From: Calothrix rhizosoleniae SC01
GTDB taxonomy: Bacteria > Cyanobacteriota > Cyanobacteriia > Cyanobacteriales > Nostocaceae
Direction of reading: 5' to 3'
DNA: 35,929 nt
Assembly: GCF_900185595.1 (NCBI RefSeq)
Contig: NZ_FYBH01000368.1
Location: 1-35,929 of the forward strand
Positions 16,301-25,325 of the stretch are shown one piece after another; within the stretch, counting starts at the first letter, position 1; every line of letters begins with the position of its first letter. Under the pieces are notes generated by a model. That model was not told the DNA's origin and did no database searches. It was given only the letters and a program-made list of their open reading frames with translations. Both the position numbers and the translations under genes were made by a program.

Positions 16301-17137
16301 ATGAAAATGAGGCTAGATATGAGTACTCCATCGACAAAATATTGCATTATGAGATTAGCAATTTTATTACCCTTTGCCATTGTGATGCTTGCGATTCAAG
16401 CTAAGGCAGAAAAAAACGATAAATTTATACCTTTTTTTGATACTATAAATAATCCTGTTCCAGTAGCTTTTCCTTCTGGGAAAAATTTAGATATTTCACC
16501 ACCACCACCAGTGTTAAACAATTTCGATCAAGCTATCCTAGAAATTTGTGGTCCTATAGGTACAAGAGTCGAATCATATAAATTTAAACAGCTTTTATCT
16601 AATTATCCAGATGTTGTCAAAAAACTACAACAAGTAACTGGAGGTGAATTACGTCCAAACCGTCGTCGCAGATCGGAATTTATTCAAGATTTAACTAATA
16701 TTTGGTTTCAACGTAAAGGCTTTGAGCATATTTTTTGTGGAGAGATTTACAATACGAATGATATTGGTGGGTTGCATTTTTATGGTAGGTATTTACAAAT
16801 CCAAAATCAAGGTATTGGTGGTAGATTACCAAATAATTCCCAAAGAGAAGAAGTTGTTCCTGGTGTAATTTATACGATGGGCGTAGTATTAAAGCAAGAA
16901 AATCGCTTAGTTAGAGATGTAATTAAAGGTTATCCCTATCTCAGCAATGCCGAAGAGATGTTGATAGATGCTACGCAAATATTTAAACTCCAAGGAGATA
17001 CAGAAGGAGCTTGTATTTTTGATGTTAAAGATAAGGAAACGGGGAAAACTTTCCCTTCAGTATTTGTGAGACGTAATCGAGGAATAATTACTTTTTATCC
17101 TGATGCAACACCCAAAGGAAGAAAATGTAAAATATAA
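16301..17137 (+). CDS. Secreted EndoU-like ribonuclease-fold protein
   Basis: A 278-residue protein with an N-terminal signal sequence (RLAILLPFAIVMLAIQAKA, cleavage probably after AKA near residue 36). The mature region contains FEHIFCGEIY and, about a dozen residues later, GGLHFYGRYLQIQNQG. This spacing and wording match the two-histidine core of EndoU enzymes (animal XendoU: EHVFIGE, then GFHNWIQFY). A third catalytic residue, a Lys in the family, could be one of several lysines downstream (for example in VVLKQENRLV), not settled here. EndoU enzymes cut RNA at uridylates, and bacterial versions include toxin domains. No delivery domain or adjacent immunity gene is visible, so a housekeeping or scavenging periplasmic role is equally possible. 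An alternative start is the Met at residue 17. Confidence 0.6.
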   Translation: MKMRLDMSTPSTKYCIMRLAILLPFAIVMLAIQAKAEKNDKFIPFFDTINNPVPVAFPSGKNLDISPPPPVLNNFDQAILEICGPIGTRVESYKFKQLLSNYPDVVKKLQQVTGGELRPNRRRRSEFIQDLTNIWFQRKGFEHIFCGEIYNTNDIGGLHFYGRYLQIQNQGIGGRLPNNSQREEVVPGVIYTMGVVLKQENRLVRDVIKGYPYLSNAEEMLIDATQIFKLQGDTEGACIFDVKDKETGKTFPSVFVRRNRGIITFYPDATPKGRKCKI

Positions 17138-17305
17138 ACTTAAAATTGCTCAACTTAGAAGCTGCCGGAGTTAGTTTAATTAAATTAAAGAAAAGTATTT
17201 TATTGTTATAATCACTGAACACAATCAAAATCAATTTTAGAGCATATTAGAGTATACTCAAAAAAATTCAATTACTATTTATTATTGATCTCTATTTTCT
17301 GAACT

Positions 17306-17861
17306 TTAGCAAATATTTGCAAAGCTATTATTTGTAAATCTCCCGCTCTGACTAAAAGAACCTAAGACTTCAGGATGACCAAAATAATATCCTTGAGCAT
17401 AGTCTACTCCCAGTTCCCTAATAGTATCAAGAATAAAATCATTCTCCACAAATTCAGCAATGGTGCGTAAACCCATGACCTTAGCTATCTGGTTGATAGC
17501 TTGTACCATTGCTTTGGCGATTGGATCTTTATTAATATCATTGATAAAAGACCCGTCAATTTTCAGATAATCTACTGGTAGATTTTTCAAATAAGCTAGA
17601 GACGACATACCAGTTCCAAAATCATCGAGAGCGAAGTGACAACCTAGTGTTTTTAAAGAGTTAATAAACTCACAAGCTTTGGGCAAATTAGAAATAGCTA
17701 CTGTTTCGGTAATCTCAAAGCAAAATATGTGAGGAGGAAGGTTATATTTGGCAAACTGTTGACAGACAAAATCTAAAAAATGGTTATCATTGAGTGTTGC
17801 TCCTGAAAGGTTAATTGAAAACCAACAGTTTTGCAAAAATTGGCAATCAGATAGTGCTAAA
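17306..17861 (-). pseudogene. C-terminal EAL-domain fragment severed by a MITE
   Basis: The remaining 185 codons of an EAL c-di-GMP phosphodiesterase domain. It keeps WFSINLSG, FEITET, DDFGTGMSSLAYLKNLPVDY (with catalytic Asp pair), LKID, AEFVEN and AQGYYFG, so most metal and catalytic residues look intact. It lacks the opening E-x-L motif (EILLR), which is left on the upstream fragment. If translated, it could only start from a TTG inside the inserted element (17887), giving eight foreign residues. Without the N-terminal strand and its glutamate, activity is unlikely. Joining 17861 back to 17993 across one TA restores the frame exactly. Confidence 0.85.
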
Positions 17862-17992
17862 TAAGTAAGTCGGCACAATAAAACCAAACTATGTGAAGAA
17901 TAGTAAATAAGCCTAAAACCCTTGTTCCCCCTGCTCCCTGCTCCCTGCCCCCTGCCTTATCCAAACGATAATTTTTTACGCCAACCTACTTA
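17862..17992 (-). mobile_element. 131-bp MITE-like repeat, copy 2, inside a GGDEF-EAL gene
   Basis: Perfectly identical to 12580-12710 in opposite orientation, including both TA ends. It interrupts the coding strand after ...GAGAATCTTTTTGCT, where its left TA followed by AG creates an immediate TAA stop. Removing 129 bp (the 127-bp core plus one TA) gives GCT-TAT-TTA-GCA, restoring A-Y-L-A-L-S-D in frame. The G-quadruplex motif (17927-17952 on the minus strand) now lies in the disrupted gene's transcript. Confidence 0.9.
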
Positions 17993-19756
17993 AGCAAAAA
18001 GATTCTCAATTACCCAACGATCAATCTTAGGCATTAGATGATAACTGTCTGCTATTGAAAGAAAATCTGTTGGTAAGATCATTTTACCGTCATCGTCTGA
18101 TAATCTTAATAAGATTTCAAAATGCTCAGTGGGAGTATTTCCTTGCAAAGATGTAATAGACTGAGCATATAAACGAAAGCGATTTTCTTCAAAAGCTTGA
18201 CGTAATTTCCTAATCCAGGGAAGTTCGTAATATTGTCTTGATTTTTCTGGTGACAAGTCATCTTCATACAGTTCTATACAACCTCTACCTTGGCTTTTAG
18301 CCAAATAAAGAGCTTTATCTGCTGCTTCAATTAACAAACCATAATTATATTCTTTACTGGGAATAGTAGTAGCTACTCCCATGCTGAGGGTAACTGTCGA
18401 TCCTACTGAAGAATGAGAATGAGGTATGTTCAAATTTTGAATTTGAGTAGAAATATTTTCTGCAACTTGATGGGCTCCCTGAATATCTGTATCGGGTAAA
18501 ACTACCACAAATTCTTCTCCTCCATACCGAGCCACAAAATCAGCTGTTCGCTTAACAACATGAGATATGGTTTGAGCGATTAGTTGCAAACATTCATCTC
18601 CATCTAGATGACCATAAGTATCATTATAGGCTTTAAAGCAGTCCACATCACACATTATTAAAGATAATGGACTACCACTACGTACAAGCCTTAGCCATTC
18701 ACGGGTAAGATGTTCATCAAAGTAACGACGGTTGAAAACTCCAGTTAAGGGATCGGAGATAGCAAGTTGTTTGAGTTCTTGGTTGGCTGTTGCTAATTTT
18801 TGATATAGTGAGCCTTGGACAAGAGCAATGGCTAACTGGCTTGCCAAGCGCTTGAGTAAATCAATCTCTTGGGAATTCCATTTTCTAGTACTTCTACAAT
18901 GATGTAAAACTAGTAAACCCCACACTCCATTCTGTTTGGAATTTTCTGACTCATTTGTGAGTATAATAGGCATTACTAAAGTCGCTTTTGCCCCACACTG
19001 TTCCAAAAATTTATTACAACAATAGTTACCATCAGCTAACTTGATGTTTTCAATAGCCTGAATTTCACCTTGTTGATAGTTCTCGTATTCTTCTGGTGTC
19101 AAATAGTAGTCTCGTTTTACCCAATCTAAAACAGGTTCAATTCCATCAGCAATAGATTCCACTTCTATAAAAGTATCACCATCTTGAAAGCGATTAATCA
19201 AAACGCGATCGCAATTCAAAAATTGCTGGACTTCAGTTGCTGCTGTTTTGAGAATTGATTCTATATCCAAAGATTGGCGAATACGTTCCGATAAAGTAAA
19301 CAGAAGCCTTTCTTCTTCCGCTTGTTTCTGTAATTTTTGGTTCTGGGTTTGGAGATGCTGACGCAGAGTTTGGAGATGAAGATGAGTTTGAATACGGGCT
19401 AAAACTTCTTCTTGTTCAATAGGTTTGGTAACAAAATCTACCGCCCCTAGTTGAAATCCTTTGACTTTATTGACTGTTTCAGAAATCGCAGTCATAAAAA
19501 TAACCGGAATATCTTTGGTTAATTTTTCTACTTTTAATTGGCGACAAACTTCAAACCCGTCAATACCAGGCATTAATATATCTAATAAAATTAAATCTGG
19601 AAGTGCATATGCTGCTTTTTTCAGAGCACTTTCTCCATTTTGAGCTACTAAAACTTTAAACCCAACATCTTTTAAATACGTAAATAATACTTGCAAATTG
19701 CTCAGAGTATCATCCACAATCAAAATTGTATAATTATTGATAGATGTATAATCCAT
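17990..19756 (-). CDS. REC-GAF-GGDEF response regulator, truncated within its EAL domain by MITE insertion
   Basis: A 588-residue remnant of an ancestral protein of about 773 residues. Receiver domain 9-125 has phospho-acceptor D59 (LILLDILMPG) and K111. A phytochrome-type GAF domain (about 160-315) follows. The GGDEF diguanylate cyclase (about 330-495) has RYGGEEF (411-416) and an intact RxxD inhibitory site (R403-D406). The EAL domain begins (EILLRL, 547-552) but stops after WVIENLFA. I set the start at ATG 19756, not 19786, because AGGA precedes it and it begins 2 nt after the upstream kinase stop, implying coupled translation. The product probably makes c-di-GMP but can no longer degrade it. 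Confidence 0.88.
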   Translation of the reverse strand: MDYTSINNYTILIVDDTLSNLQVLFTYLKDVGFKVLVAQNGESALKKAAYALPDLILLDILMPGIDGFEVCRQLKVEKLTKDIPVIFMTAISETVNKVKGFQLGAVDFVTKPIEQEEVLARIQTHLHLQTLRQHLQTQNQKLQKQAEEERLLFTLSERIRQSLDIESILKTAATEVQQFLNCDRVLINRFQDGDTFIEVESIADGIEPVLDWVKRDYYLTPEEYENYQQGEIQAIENIKLADGNYCCNKFLEQCGAKATLVMPIILTNESENSKQNGVWGLLVLHHCRSTRKWNSQEIDLLKRLASQLAIALVQGSLYQKLATANQELKQLAISDPLTGVFNRRYFDEHLTREWLRLVRSGSPLSLIMCDVDCFKAYNDTYGHLDGDECLQLIAQTISHVVKRTADFVARYGGEEFVVVLPDTDIQGAHQVAENISTQIQNLNIPHSHSSVGSTVTLSMGVATTIPSKEYNYGLLIEAADKALYLAKSQGRGCIELYEDDLSPEKSRQYYELPWIRKLRQAFEENRFRLYAQSITSLQGNTPTEHFEILLRLSDDDGKMILPTDFLSIADSYHLMPKIDRWVIENLFA

Positions 19757-19758
19757 TT

Positions 19759-21540
19759 TTAATTTCCTATATATTCTTGCAGGCATTGAAGAAGATTCTG
19801 TTCCTGAAAACTTTCAGATAATAAGCGTATTTTTTGAGTAAATACAGCAAATTGATGGTTTAGCTGTTCTAATTCCGCAATTTTTTCTAGAATCCCTCCA
19901 ATATCACCCTTCATTGCTAAGTCTAATAAAATAGCAATTTCCTGCTGAGGAGGAACAATCATGAATTCACATACAGGATAAGCATAATCTTGATGTTTTT
20001 CTAGTTTCTTTGTTTGTATTTTAGAGTCTTTTTCATAAATCCATTCCAATTGCAAATGAGTCTCTAATAACTCTAGAAGTTGCTCAAACCGAACGGGTTT
20101 GGGCAAGAAAGCATGACAACCAACCTGATAACTTAAAGACTGATCTAATGGCAGTACACTAGCAGAAGTCGCAATGATAACTAAGTCTTGGAAATTTTGG
20201 TCTCTTTGTAACTGTCTGACCATTTCAAAGCCATCTAAAACAGGCATTACTAAATCTAATAACACTAAATCTGGTTTATTGAGTTTAGCTATTTGTAAAC
20301 CTTCCTCACCATTGCTTGCTTCAAAAATAGTAAAACCTAAAGATGTAAGGAAATTTACTAGTACAACTCGATTGTTAGCTTTATCATCTACCACTAAGAT
20401 TTTGGGTGGTTTACCTCTGACACCAATTCGCCGAGCATTTGACTGAACTTGTAGTGACTTCCTTGGCATTTTTACTTCTGGTAAATGTAAATCAAACCAA
20501 AAGGTACTTCCTTTACCAATAGCGCTACTTACCTGGATTTCTCCCCCTAAAAGTTGAACAATGTTTTGACTGATGGTTAAGCCTAGTCCTGCTCCTTCGT
20601 TTGGTGATTTACTCTCAATAGATTGCTGGAAGGGTAAAAATATCTCTGATAATTCAGTTGTAGGAATACCAATGCCTGTGTCTTCTACTTGAAAGCGAAT
20701 TAGTTGATTTTCGTAGTTAACCTTAAAGACTACACCGCCAGTTTTAGTAAATTTAACGGCATTATTAAGTAGGTTCAGTAATACTTGTCGTAAACGGGTT
20801 TCATCACATCGGATGATATCTGGTAAGCAGGATTGAGGTTGGTAATTAAAGGAAATACCTTTTTGCTCAGCACTAACACGAATAATCGCGATCAAGTTCT
20901 CTAAAAACATAGGAAAGTGAAAATCACTGAACTCTAATTCCAATTTCCCAGCTTCGATTTTTGACAAATGGAGTATGTCATTGATGAGAATCAGTAGATG
21001 TTCCGCAGAACGATGAATAATGTCAACAGCATTACACTGATTTGCTGTGAGATTGGGATCACGCTGCAGGATTTGGGTAAAGCCCAAAATGCCATTTAGG
21101 GGTGTTCTGAGTTCATGGCTCATATGAGCAATAAAAGCACTTTTAGCCTGATTGGCAGCTTCTGCTGTTTCTTTCGCAGTTACTAATTGTGCAGTGCGCT
21201 GCTCTACCCTCTGCTCTAATTCTATAGAAGTTTTCTCAAGTAACTGCTGAGATTGCTTGAGTTCTTCGGCAATTTTTTGACGACACTGAATCTCCTCTTG
21301 TAGTTGTTGTTTCTGAGCTTGGATACATCGGTACAAACTCTGGAGATGGAGATGAGTCTGCATGGGAATTAAACTTTTTTTTTGCTCAAAGGGTTTGTCA
21401 GAATAGTCTGCACCATTTACCTGAAAACATTTGACTTTGTTGGCAGCATAACACGGAGTTATAAAATTTACAGGAGTAGTTTCAGTAATTGTTTGTACCT
21501 TCAAATAACGAAAGGTTTCAAATCCGTTCATAATTGGCAT
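19759..21540 (-). CDS. Hybrid histidine kinase (HisKA-HATPase-REC) with broken N-terminal receiver
   Basis: Residues 1-66 are the second half of a receiver domain ([10 protein letters not shown], then [10 protein letters not shown]). Its first half lies upstream in broken frames. A coiled coil (75-135) leads to HisKA with [11 protein letters not shown] (H142). The ATPase domain has N-box [22 protein letters not shown] and GAGLGLTI. The C-terminal receiver (379-495) has DD385-386, D429 and K481. A final helical segment ([20 protein letters not shown] onward) is shared with the paralogue at 22285-23499. The annotated ATG at 21540 is probably not the ancestral start and has no clear ribosome site, so expression is uncertain. 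The kinase likely signals to the receiver of the GGDEF protein 2 nt downstream. Confidence 0.8.
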   Translation of the reverse strand: MPIMNGFETFRYLKVQTITETTPVNFITPCYAANKVKCFQVNGADYSDKPFEQKKSLIPMQTHLHLQSLYRCIQAQKQQLQEEIQCRQKIAEELKQSQQLLEKTSIELEQRVEQRTAQLVTAKETAEAANQAKSAFIAHMSHELRTPLNGILGFTQILQRDPNLTANQCNAVDIIHRSAEHLLILINDILHLSKIEAGKLELEFSDFHFPMFLENLIAIIRVSAEQKGISFNYQPQSCLPDIIRCDETRLRQVLLNLLNNAVKFTKTGGVVFKVNYENQLIRFQVEDTGIGIPTTELSEIFLPFQQSIESKSPNEGAGLGLTISQNIVQLLGGEIQVSSAIGKGSTFWFDLHLPEVKMPRKSLQVQSNARRIGVRGKPPKILVVDDKANNRVVLVNFLTSLGFTIFEASNGEEGLQIAKLNKPDLVLLDLVMPVLDGFEMVRQLQRDQNFQDLVIIATSASVLPLDQSLSYQVGCHAFLPKPVRFEQLLELLETHLQLEWIYEKDSKIQTKKLEKHQDYAYPVCEFMIVPPQQEIAILLDLAMKGDIGGILEKIAELEQLNHQFAVFTQKIRLLSESFQEQNLLQCLQEYIGN

Positions 21541-21703
21541 AAAAATATCTCAAAAACTTAAAATTAAATCTACTGGGGAATATACTGGTTTTTTGATAGT
21601 ACTTTCTTCACTTGGAGCTACTAGCATTCTCTAGGGGAGCAAGTAAAATATAAAAATTAATGGGTATCTCATCAACGATTAAAATCATCAAACCCCGTTT
21701 CAT
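21541..21703 (-). pseudogene. Decayed first half of the kinase's N-terminal receiver domain
   Basis: From ATG 21703 one frame reads MILIVDEIPINFYILLAPLE, matching ILIVDDTLSNLQVLFTYLKD of the neighbouring response regulator, then ends. A second frame continues the homology: LVAPSEESTIKKPVYSPVDL then ILSF, a TGA stop, and DIFMP, which runs into the downstream kinase frame. A frameshift with loss of several codons plus an in-frame stop therefore separates the acidic pocket from the rest. The phospho-Asp equivalent sits directly after the stop, outside the predicted translated product. Confidence 0.7.
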
Positions 21704-22284
21704 CAATAATTCAGATTAAACTTGTTTGAATAAATTTTTAACGTCTACAGAAACCTAATTCACAGATTAGAAACTATAGGATGTTGATCAGGACAGTAAT
21801 TTTGTCACTGACAACACATTATAGCGTTTCTTTGTCTGCTGGTTTACACTCTTGAAGTTGAAAGGTTGGGTTATTCAGACCTTATGCTTTACCTCATTAA
21901 AACTGGAAACCACCATAACTTAATATCTAAGAATATACCAACAAAAGCTTCAGTACTATCTCGTAGTTTCACGCAATTATTAGTAATATTTATATCTGTA
22001 TGCATTCAGTATTAATGAAATGATTATTTGCAGCAATAAATAATTCCCCGGAAGAAAAATTTTAACAAAATTTAGCTTTGTATTGCTAATAGAAACAATA
22101 AGTAAAATTAATGCCTGTTCTTGGTTCGCTGTATCAGCTAATATTGCAGCTAATGCCTTTGTTTACAAGACTTACATGTAAAGAGAAGTGAAGTGAGAAA
22201 AAATTTACAACTCTTAATTACATATTTGATCATGATTTTTTTAATTCAGACTGCCTTGTTGATTACAAGCAATCATTACATTAA
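21704..22284. other. Intergenic region without recognised features
   Basis: This 581-bp AT-rich gap between two paralogous kinase genes has no frame of note, no repeat shared with the rest of the window and no clear terminator. A short stem (CTTGT/ACAAG at about 22255-22270) lies just after the downstream kinase stop but lacks a U-run. Confidence 0.4.
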
Positions 22285-23499
22285 CTAATGGTAATTATTA
22301 ATAAATTCTATGATTTTTAATTCCTGAAAGCTTTCTGCAAATTTAATAATTTCTCTCGCAAAAGCTAGGTATTGAGTATCTAACTGTTTTAAGCGATGGG
22401 CTTGTTCAATAATGGCTTTAATGTCACCTTTCATTGCTAGATCCAATAAGATATTAAGCTCTTGAGATGGTGGAGGAATTATAGAAATGTAATAATCTTG
22501 GTCTGGTTTATGGTCTTGAAGTGATATTTTACTGTTGGCAGGAATCTGATGAGGATTTACATTTAACTGAAGTGGCATTTTTTCTTCTGGTAAATGTAAA
22601 TCAAACCAAAAGGTAGTTCCTTGACCAACGGTGCTATTAACATGAATTTCTCCTCCTAGAAGTTGGACAATTTTTTGGCTAATGGTTAAACCTATCCCCA
22701 CTCCTTCGTTTGGTAATTGACTATCAATATATTGTTGGAATGGTAAAAATATGTCTGATAAATGGGTTTCGGGGATACCGAGACCTGTGTCTTCAATTTG
22801 AAAGCGAATTGTTTGATTTTCATAACCAACCTTGAAGACTACACCGCCGGTTTCCGTAAATTTAATTGCGTTACTCAGCAAGTTAAGTAACACTTGTTGC
22901 AAACGGCTTTCATCACACCGGATGATATCTGGTAAGCAGGATTGGGGTTGGTAATCAAAAGAAATACCTTTTTGTTCAGCACTGGCACAAGGAATCGCCA
23001 TCAGATTCTCTAAAAACACGGGAAATTGAAAATCACTGAATTGTAATTGCAATTTTCCAGCTTCTATATTTGACAAATGTAGTAGATCGTTGATAATAAA
23101 TGATAATTGTGTACCACAATCGTGAATGATATCAATCCCATGATACTGGGACGAATTCAGACTCGGGTCGCGTTTGAGGATTTGAGTAAACCCCAAAATG
23201 CCATTTAAGGGTGTTCTGAGTTTATGACTCATATGACCAATGAAATCTTTTTTGGCTTCCTTGGCAACTTCTGCGGAGATAATCAGTTCCTCAACAAATA
23301 CCTTGAAGTTTTCACGAGTTTGTCGGAGTTCATATTCCAATTGTAAAATTCTTTGTGCGGCTTCAGTATTTACCTCAAAGCGTTCGGCTTTCTCTGAATC
23401 ATCAAGTTGTACATCCTCACCTCTCCTATCAGTAGTAAGATTTGTGTCTTTTAGTGTATCATTCCAAACCTGGTAACTATATGATTTAGGAGCATACAT
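22285..23499 (-). CDS. Sensor histidine kinase with altered H-box (MSHKLRTPL)
   Basis: A 404-residue cytoplasmic kinase (start ATG 23499; a TTG six codons upstream is less likely). An N-terminal polar and coiled-coil region (to about 85) leads to HisKA. There the usual HELRTP is HKLRTP: the residue after the phospho-acceptor His is Lys (AAA) where the paralogue has Glu (GAA). The ATPase domain keeps RLQQVLLNLLSNAIKFTETG, EDTGLGIP and NEGVGIGLTI. No receiver follows. Instead there is a short linker and the same helical module ([15 protein letters not shown] onward) that ends the hybrid kinase at 19759. Core DNA of the two kinases is clearly duplicated. The H-box change may lower phosphotransfer or phosphatase activity. 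Confidence 0.85.
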   Translation of the reverse strand: MYAPKSYSYQVWNDTLKDTNLTTDRRGEDVQLDDSEKAERFEVNTEAAQRILQLEYELRQTRENFKVFVEELIISAEVAKEAKKDFIGHMSHKLRTPLNGILGFTQILKRDPSLNSSQYHGIDIIHDCGTQLSFIINDLLHLSNIEAGKLQLQFSDFQFPVFLENLMAIPCASAEQKGISFDYQPQSCLPDIIRCDESRLQQVLLNLLSNAIKFTETGGVVFKVGYENQTIRFQIEDTGLGIPETHLSDIFLPFQQYIDSQLPNEGVGIGLTISQKIVQLLGGEIHVNSTVGQGTTFWFDLHLPEEKMPLQLNVNPHQIPANSKISLQDHKPDQDYYISIIPPPSQELNILLDLAMKGDIKAIIEQAHRLKQLDTQYLAFAREIIKFAESFQELKIIEFINNYH

Positions 23500-23737
23500 A
23501 AAATTAATACAAAGCAAATATACTGATCAGCATAGTACCTCTCGGTTAAGTAAAATTATCCATTGCTTAAGCCTTAATTAATATTTCAAGTTATATGTAA
23601 GGCGAAAATTAACAGTAATATAACTGATGTGAATCACAACGTCTCTTATGTTATGGCAATGAAGCTGTATTTTCTATGAACAAAAGATAAATTAGATACA
23701 AGCTCATGGGATGACTCTTGGCTCAAAGTTTGTAGGT

Positions 23738-25138
23738 TTAATTGACAAATATGGGACGCTTCTCCATCCTTGGTATTGCTGCTGATAATTGTGCTGCCAG
23801 ACGAATCAAGGTAGCTTCTGCGGCTGGCTTTCCTATTAATTGTACGCTCATAGGTAAACCATTGTGATCAAAACCAACAGGAAAAGCGATCGCAGGTTGT
23901 CCGGTAGCATTAGCAATGGGACAAGGAGCAATCCAATGAATAATGTTTTGGAATGTTTCTTCTGGACTCAGATGTGCCCATTCACCGACTTTGATGGGGG
24001 AGTGTAGATATACTGGTAATACCAATACATCTATATTGTCGAAAAAGGCAACTATTTGTCTGCATACCACTTGCATTTGAAACACCGCCTGTAAGTATTC
24101 ACTTGCAGAGCCAATTCTCGACAATAACCAGCGATTTAAGGGTTGTAATGCCTCCGGAGGAATTCCAGCGGCACCTACCCCAGCTTGCCAAACTGCTTGA
24201 AATGGTTTAACTAAGTCACTAAAATCTGGGCATTTTTCTTCTACTGTATGACCGAGTTCTGTTAATAGCTTAACTGTATCTAAAACAGCCTGCTGACAAG
24301 TGGCATCGGCATTACCCAAAGGAGGGATACTGGTACCATAGGCAATGCGTAAATTACCTGGTGACTCCTGAGTATTACTGAGAAAAGATGTTGGGGGAGT
24401 AGGTAGCCAATAGGGATCCCCTGTAATATAACCAGACATCACATCTAATAAAGCTGCTGCATCAGTCACATTTCTGGCAAGGGGGCCATTTACCGCTAGT
24501 CCACTAATGCGATCGCCTGCGGGAGCTTGGGAAACTCTCCCCCGTGATGGCTTAATTCCCACCAAGCCGCAACAAGCTGCAGGCCCACGAATGGAACCAC
24601 CACCGTCTGAACCTTGAGCGATCGCACACAAACCAGCAGCGACAGCCCCAGCTGCACCCCCACTGGAACCACCAGGGGTATACTCTAAGTTCCAAGGATT
24701 TCTGGCTGGGGGAAAACACGCAGGTTCTGTGTAAGGGAACGAACCTAATTCTGAGGTTGCTGTTTTACCTAAGATAATAAAACCTGCTTGTTTAATCCGC
24801 GTTACTACCCCATCATCAAAATCAAAGATATTGTTGAGTAACGCCGGATTACCCAGGGTACAAGGAACACCAGCCACCGAGTTGAGGTCTTTGATGGAAA
24901 TTGGTACGCCAAAGAAAGGTGGTAATTCTTGGGAATTATCTGCAAGCATTTCTGTTTTGGCTTTAGCATCAGCAACAGCAAGATCTGCCATGACTGTAAA
25001 ATAACTGCCTAACAGGGGATTTAAATTTTGAATCCTTTCTAAGTATACTTCCACTAACTCCAAAGGTGATATTTGGCGATCGCGGATTAACCGGGCTTGT
25101 TCTAAGGCTGGAGTAAAGGCTAAATCTTCTTGATTCAT
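23738..25138 (-). CDS. Amidase-signature family hydrolase
   Basis: A 466-residue enzyme of the amidase (AS) family, which includes GatA and various amide and nitrile-pathway amidases. The Ser-cisSer-Lys triad is visible: K83 in GVPISIKDL, S158 in TPGGSSGGAAGAVAAG, and nucleophile S182 in GSDGGGSIRGPAA. The usual C-terminal block is FPVGFDHNGLPMSVQLIGKP. Length fits. No gatB or gatC neighbour is seen and the context is signalling and protease genes, so I prefer a general amidase over the tRNA amidotransferase subunit. No signal peptide. It contains several HIP1 octamers, indicating long residence in this genome. A monocistronic gene. Confidence 0.88.
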   Translation of the reverse strand: MNQEDLAFTPALEQARLIRDRQISPLELVEVYLERIQNLNPLLGSYFTVMADLAVADAKAKTEMLADNSQELPPFFGVPISIKDLNSVAGVPCTLGNPALLNNIFDFDDGVVTRIKQAGFIILGKTATSELGSFPYTEPACFPPARNPWNLEYTPGGSSGGAAGAVAAGLCAIAQGSDGGGSIRGPAACCGLVGIKPSRGRVSQAPAGDRISGLAVNGPLARNVTDAAALLDVMSGYITGDPYWLPTPPTSFLSNTQESPGNLRIAYGTSIPPLGNADATCQQAVLDTVKLLTELGHTVEEKCPDFSDLVKPFQAVWQAGVGAAGIPPEALQPLNRWLLSRIGSASEYLQAVFQMQVVCRQIVAFFDNIDVLVLPVYLHSPIKVGEWAHLSPEETFQNIIHWIAPCPIANATGQPAIAFPVGFDHNGLPMSVQLIGKPAAEATLIRLAAQLSAAIPRMEKRPIFVN

Positions 25139-25257
25139 AAATTGGTTAATCAGTAGTTGTATTTATACCTACCATTTTTTCTACACATTTAGTCATCTTC
25201 CTGAAGGGGTGACAAAAAATTTATAGATTATATGTAGCAGGAATCTGAGAAGATAAG

Positions 25258-25311
25258 GTGGCAAAAAAATAGGGGAAAATTTATCCCCAACAAAAAAATA
25301 AATGTTGCCAC
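25258..25311 (-). terminator. Nested hairpin terminator of the protease gene
   Basis: Outer arms GTGGCAA (25258-25264) and TTGCCAC (25305-25311) enclose an inner stem GGGGA/TCCCC (25272-25276, 25284-25288). On the minus strand the inner stem is followed by TATTTTTTT, as in intrinsic terminators. It lies 15 bp past the subtilase stop. Confidence 0.6.
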
Positions 25312-25325
25312 AATCATACTAAACT

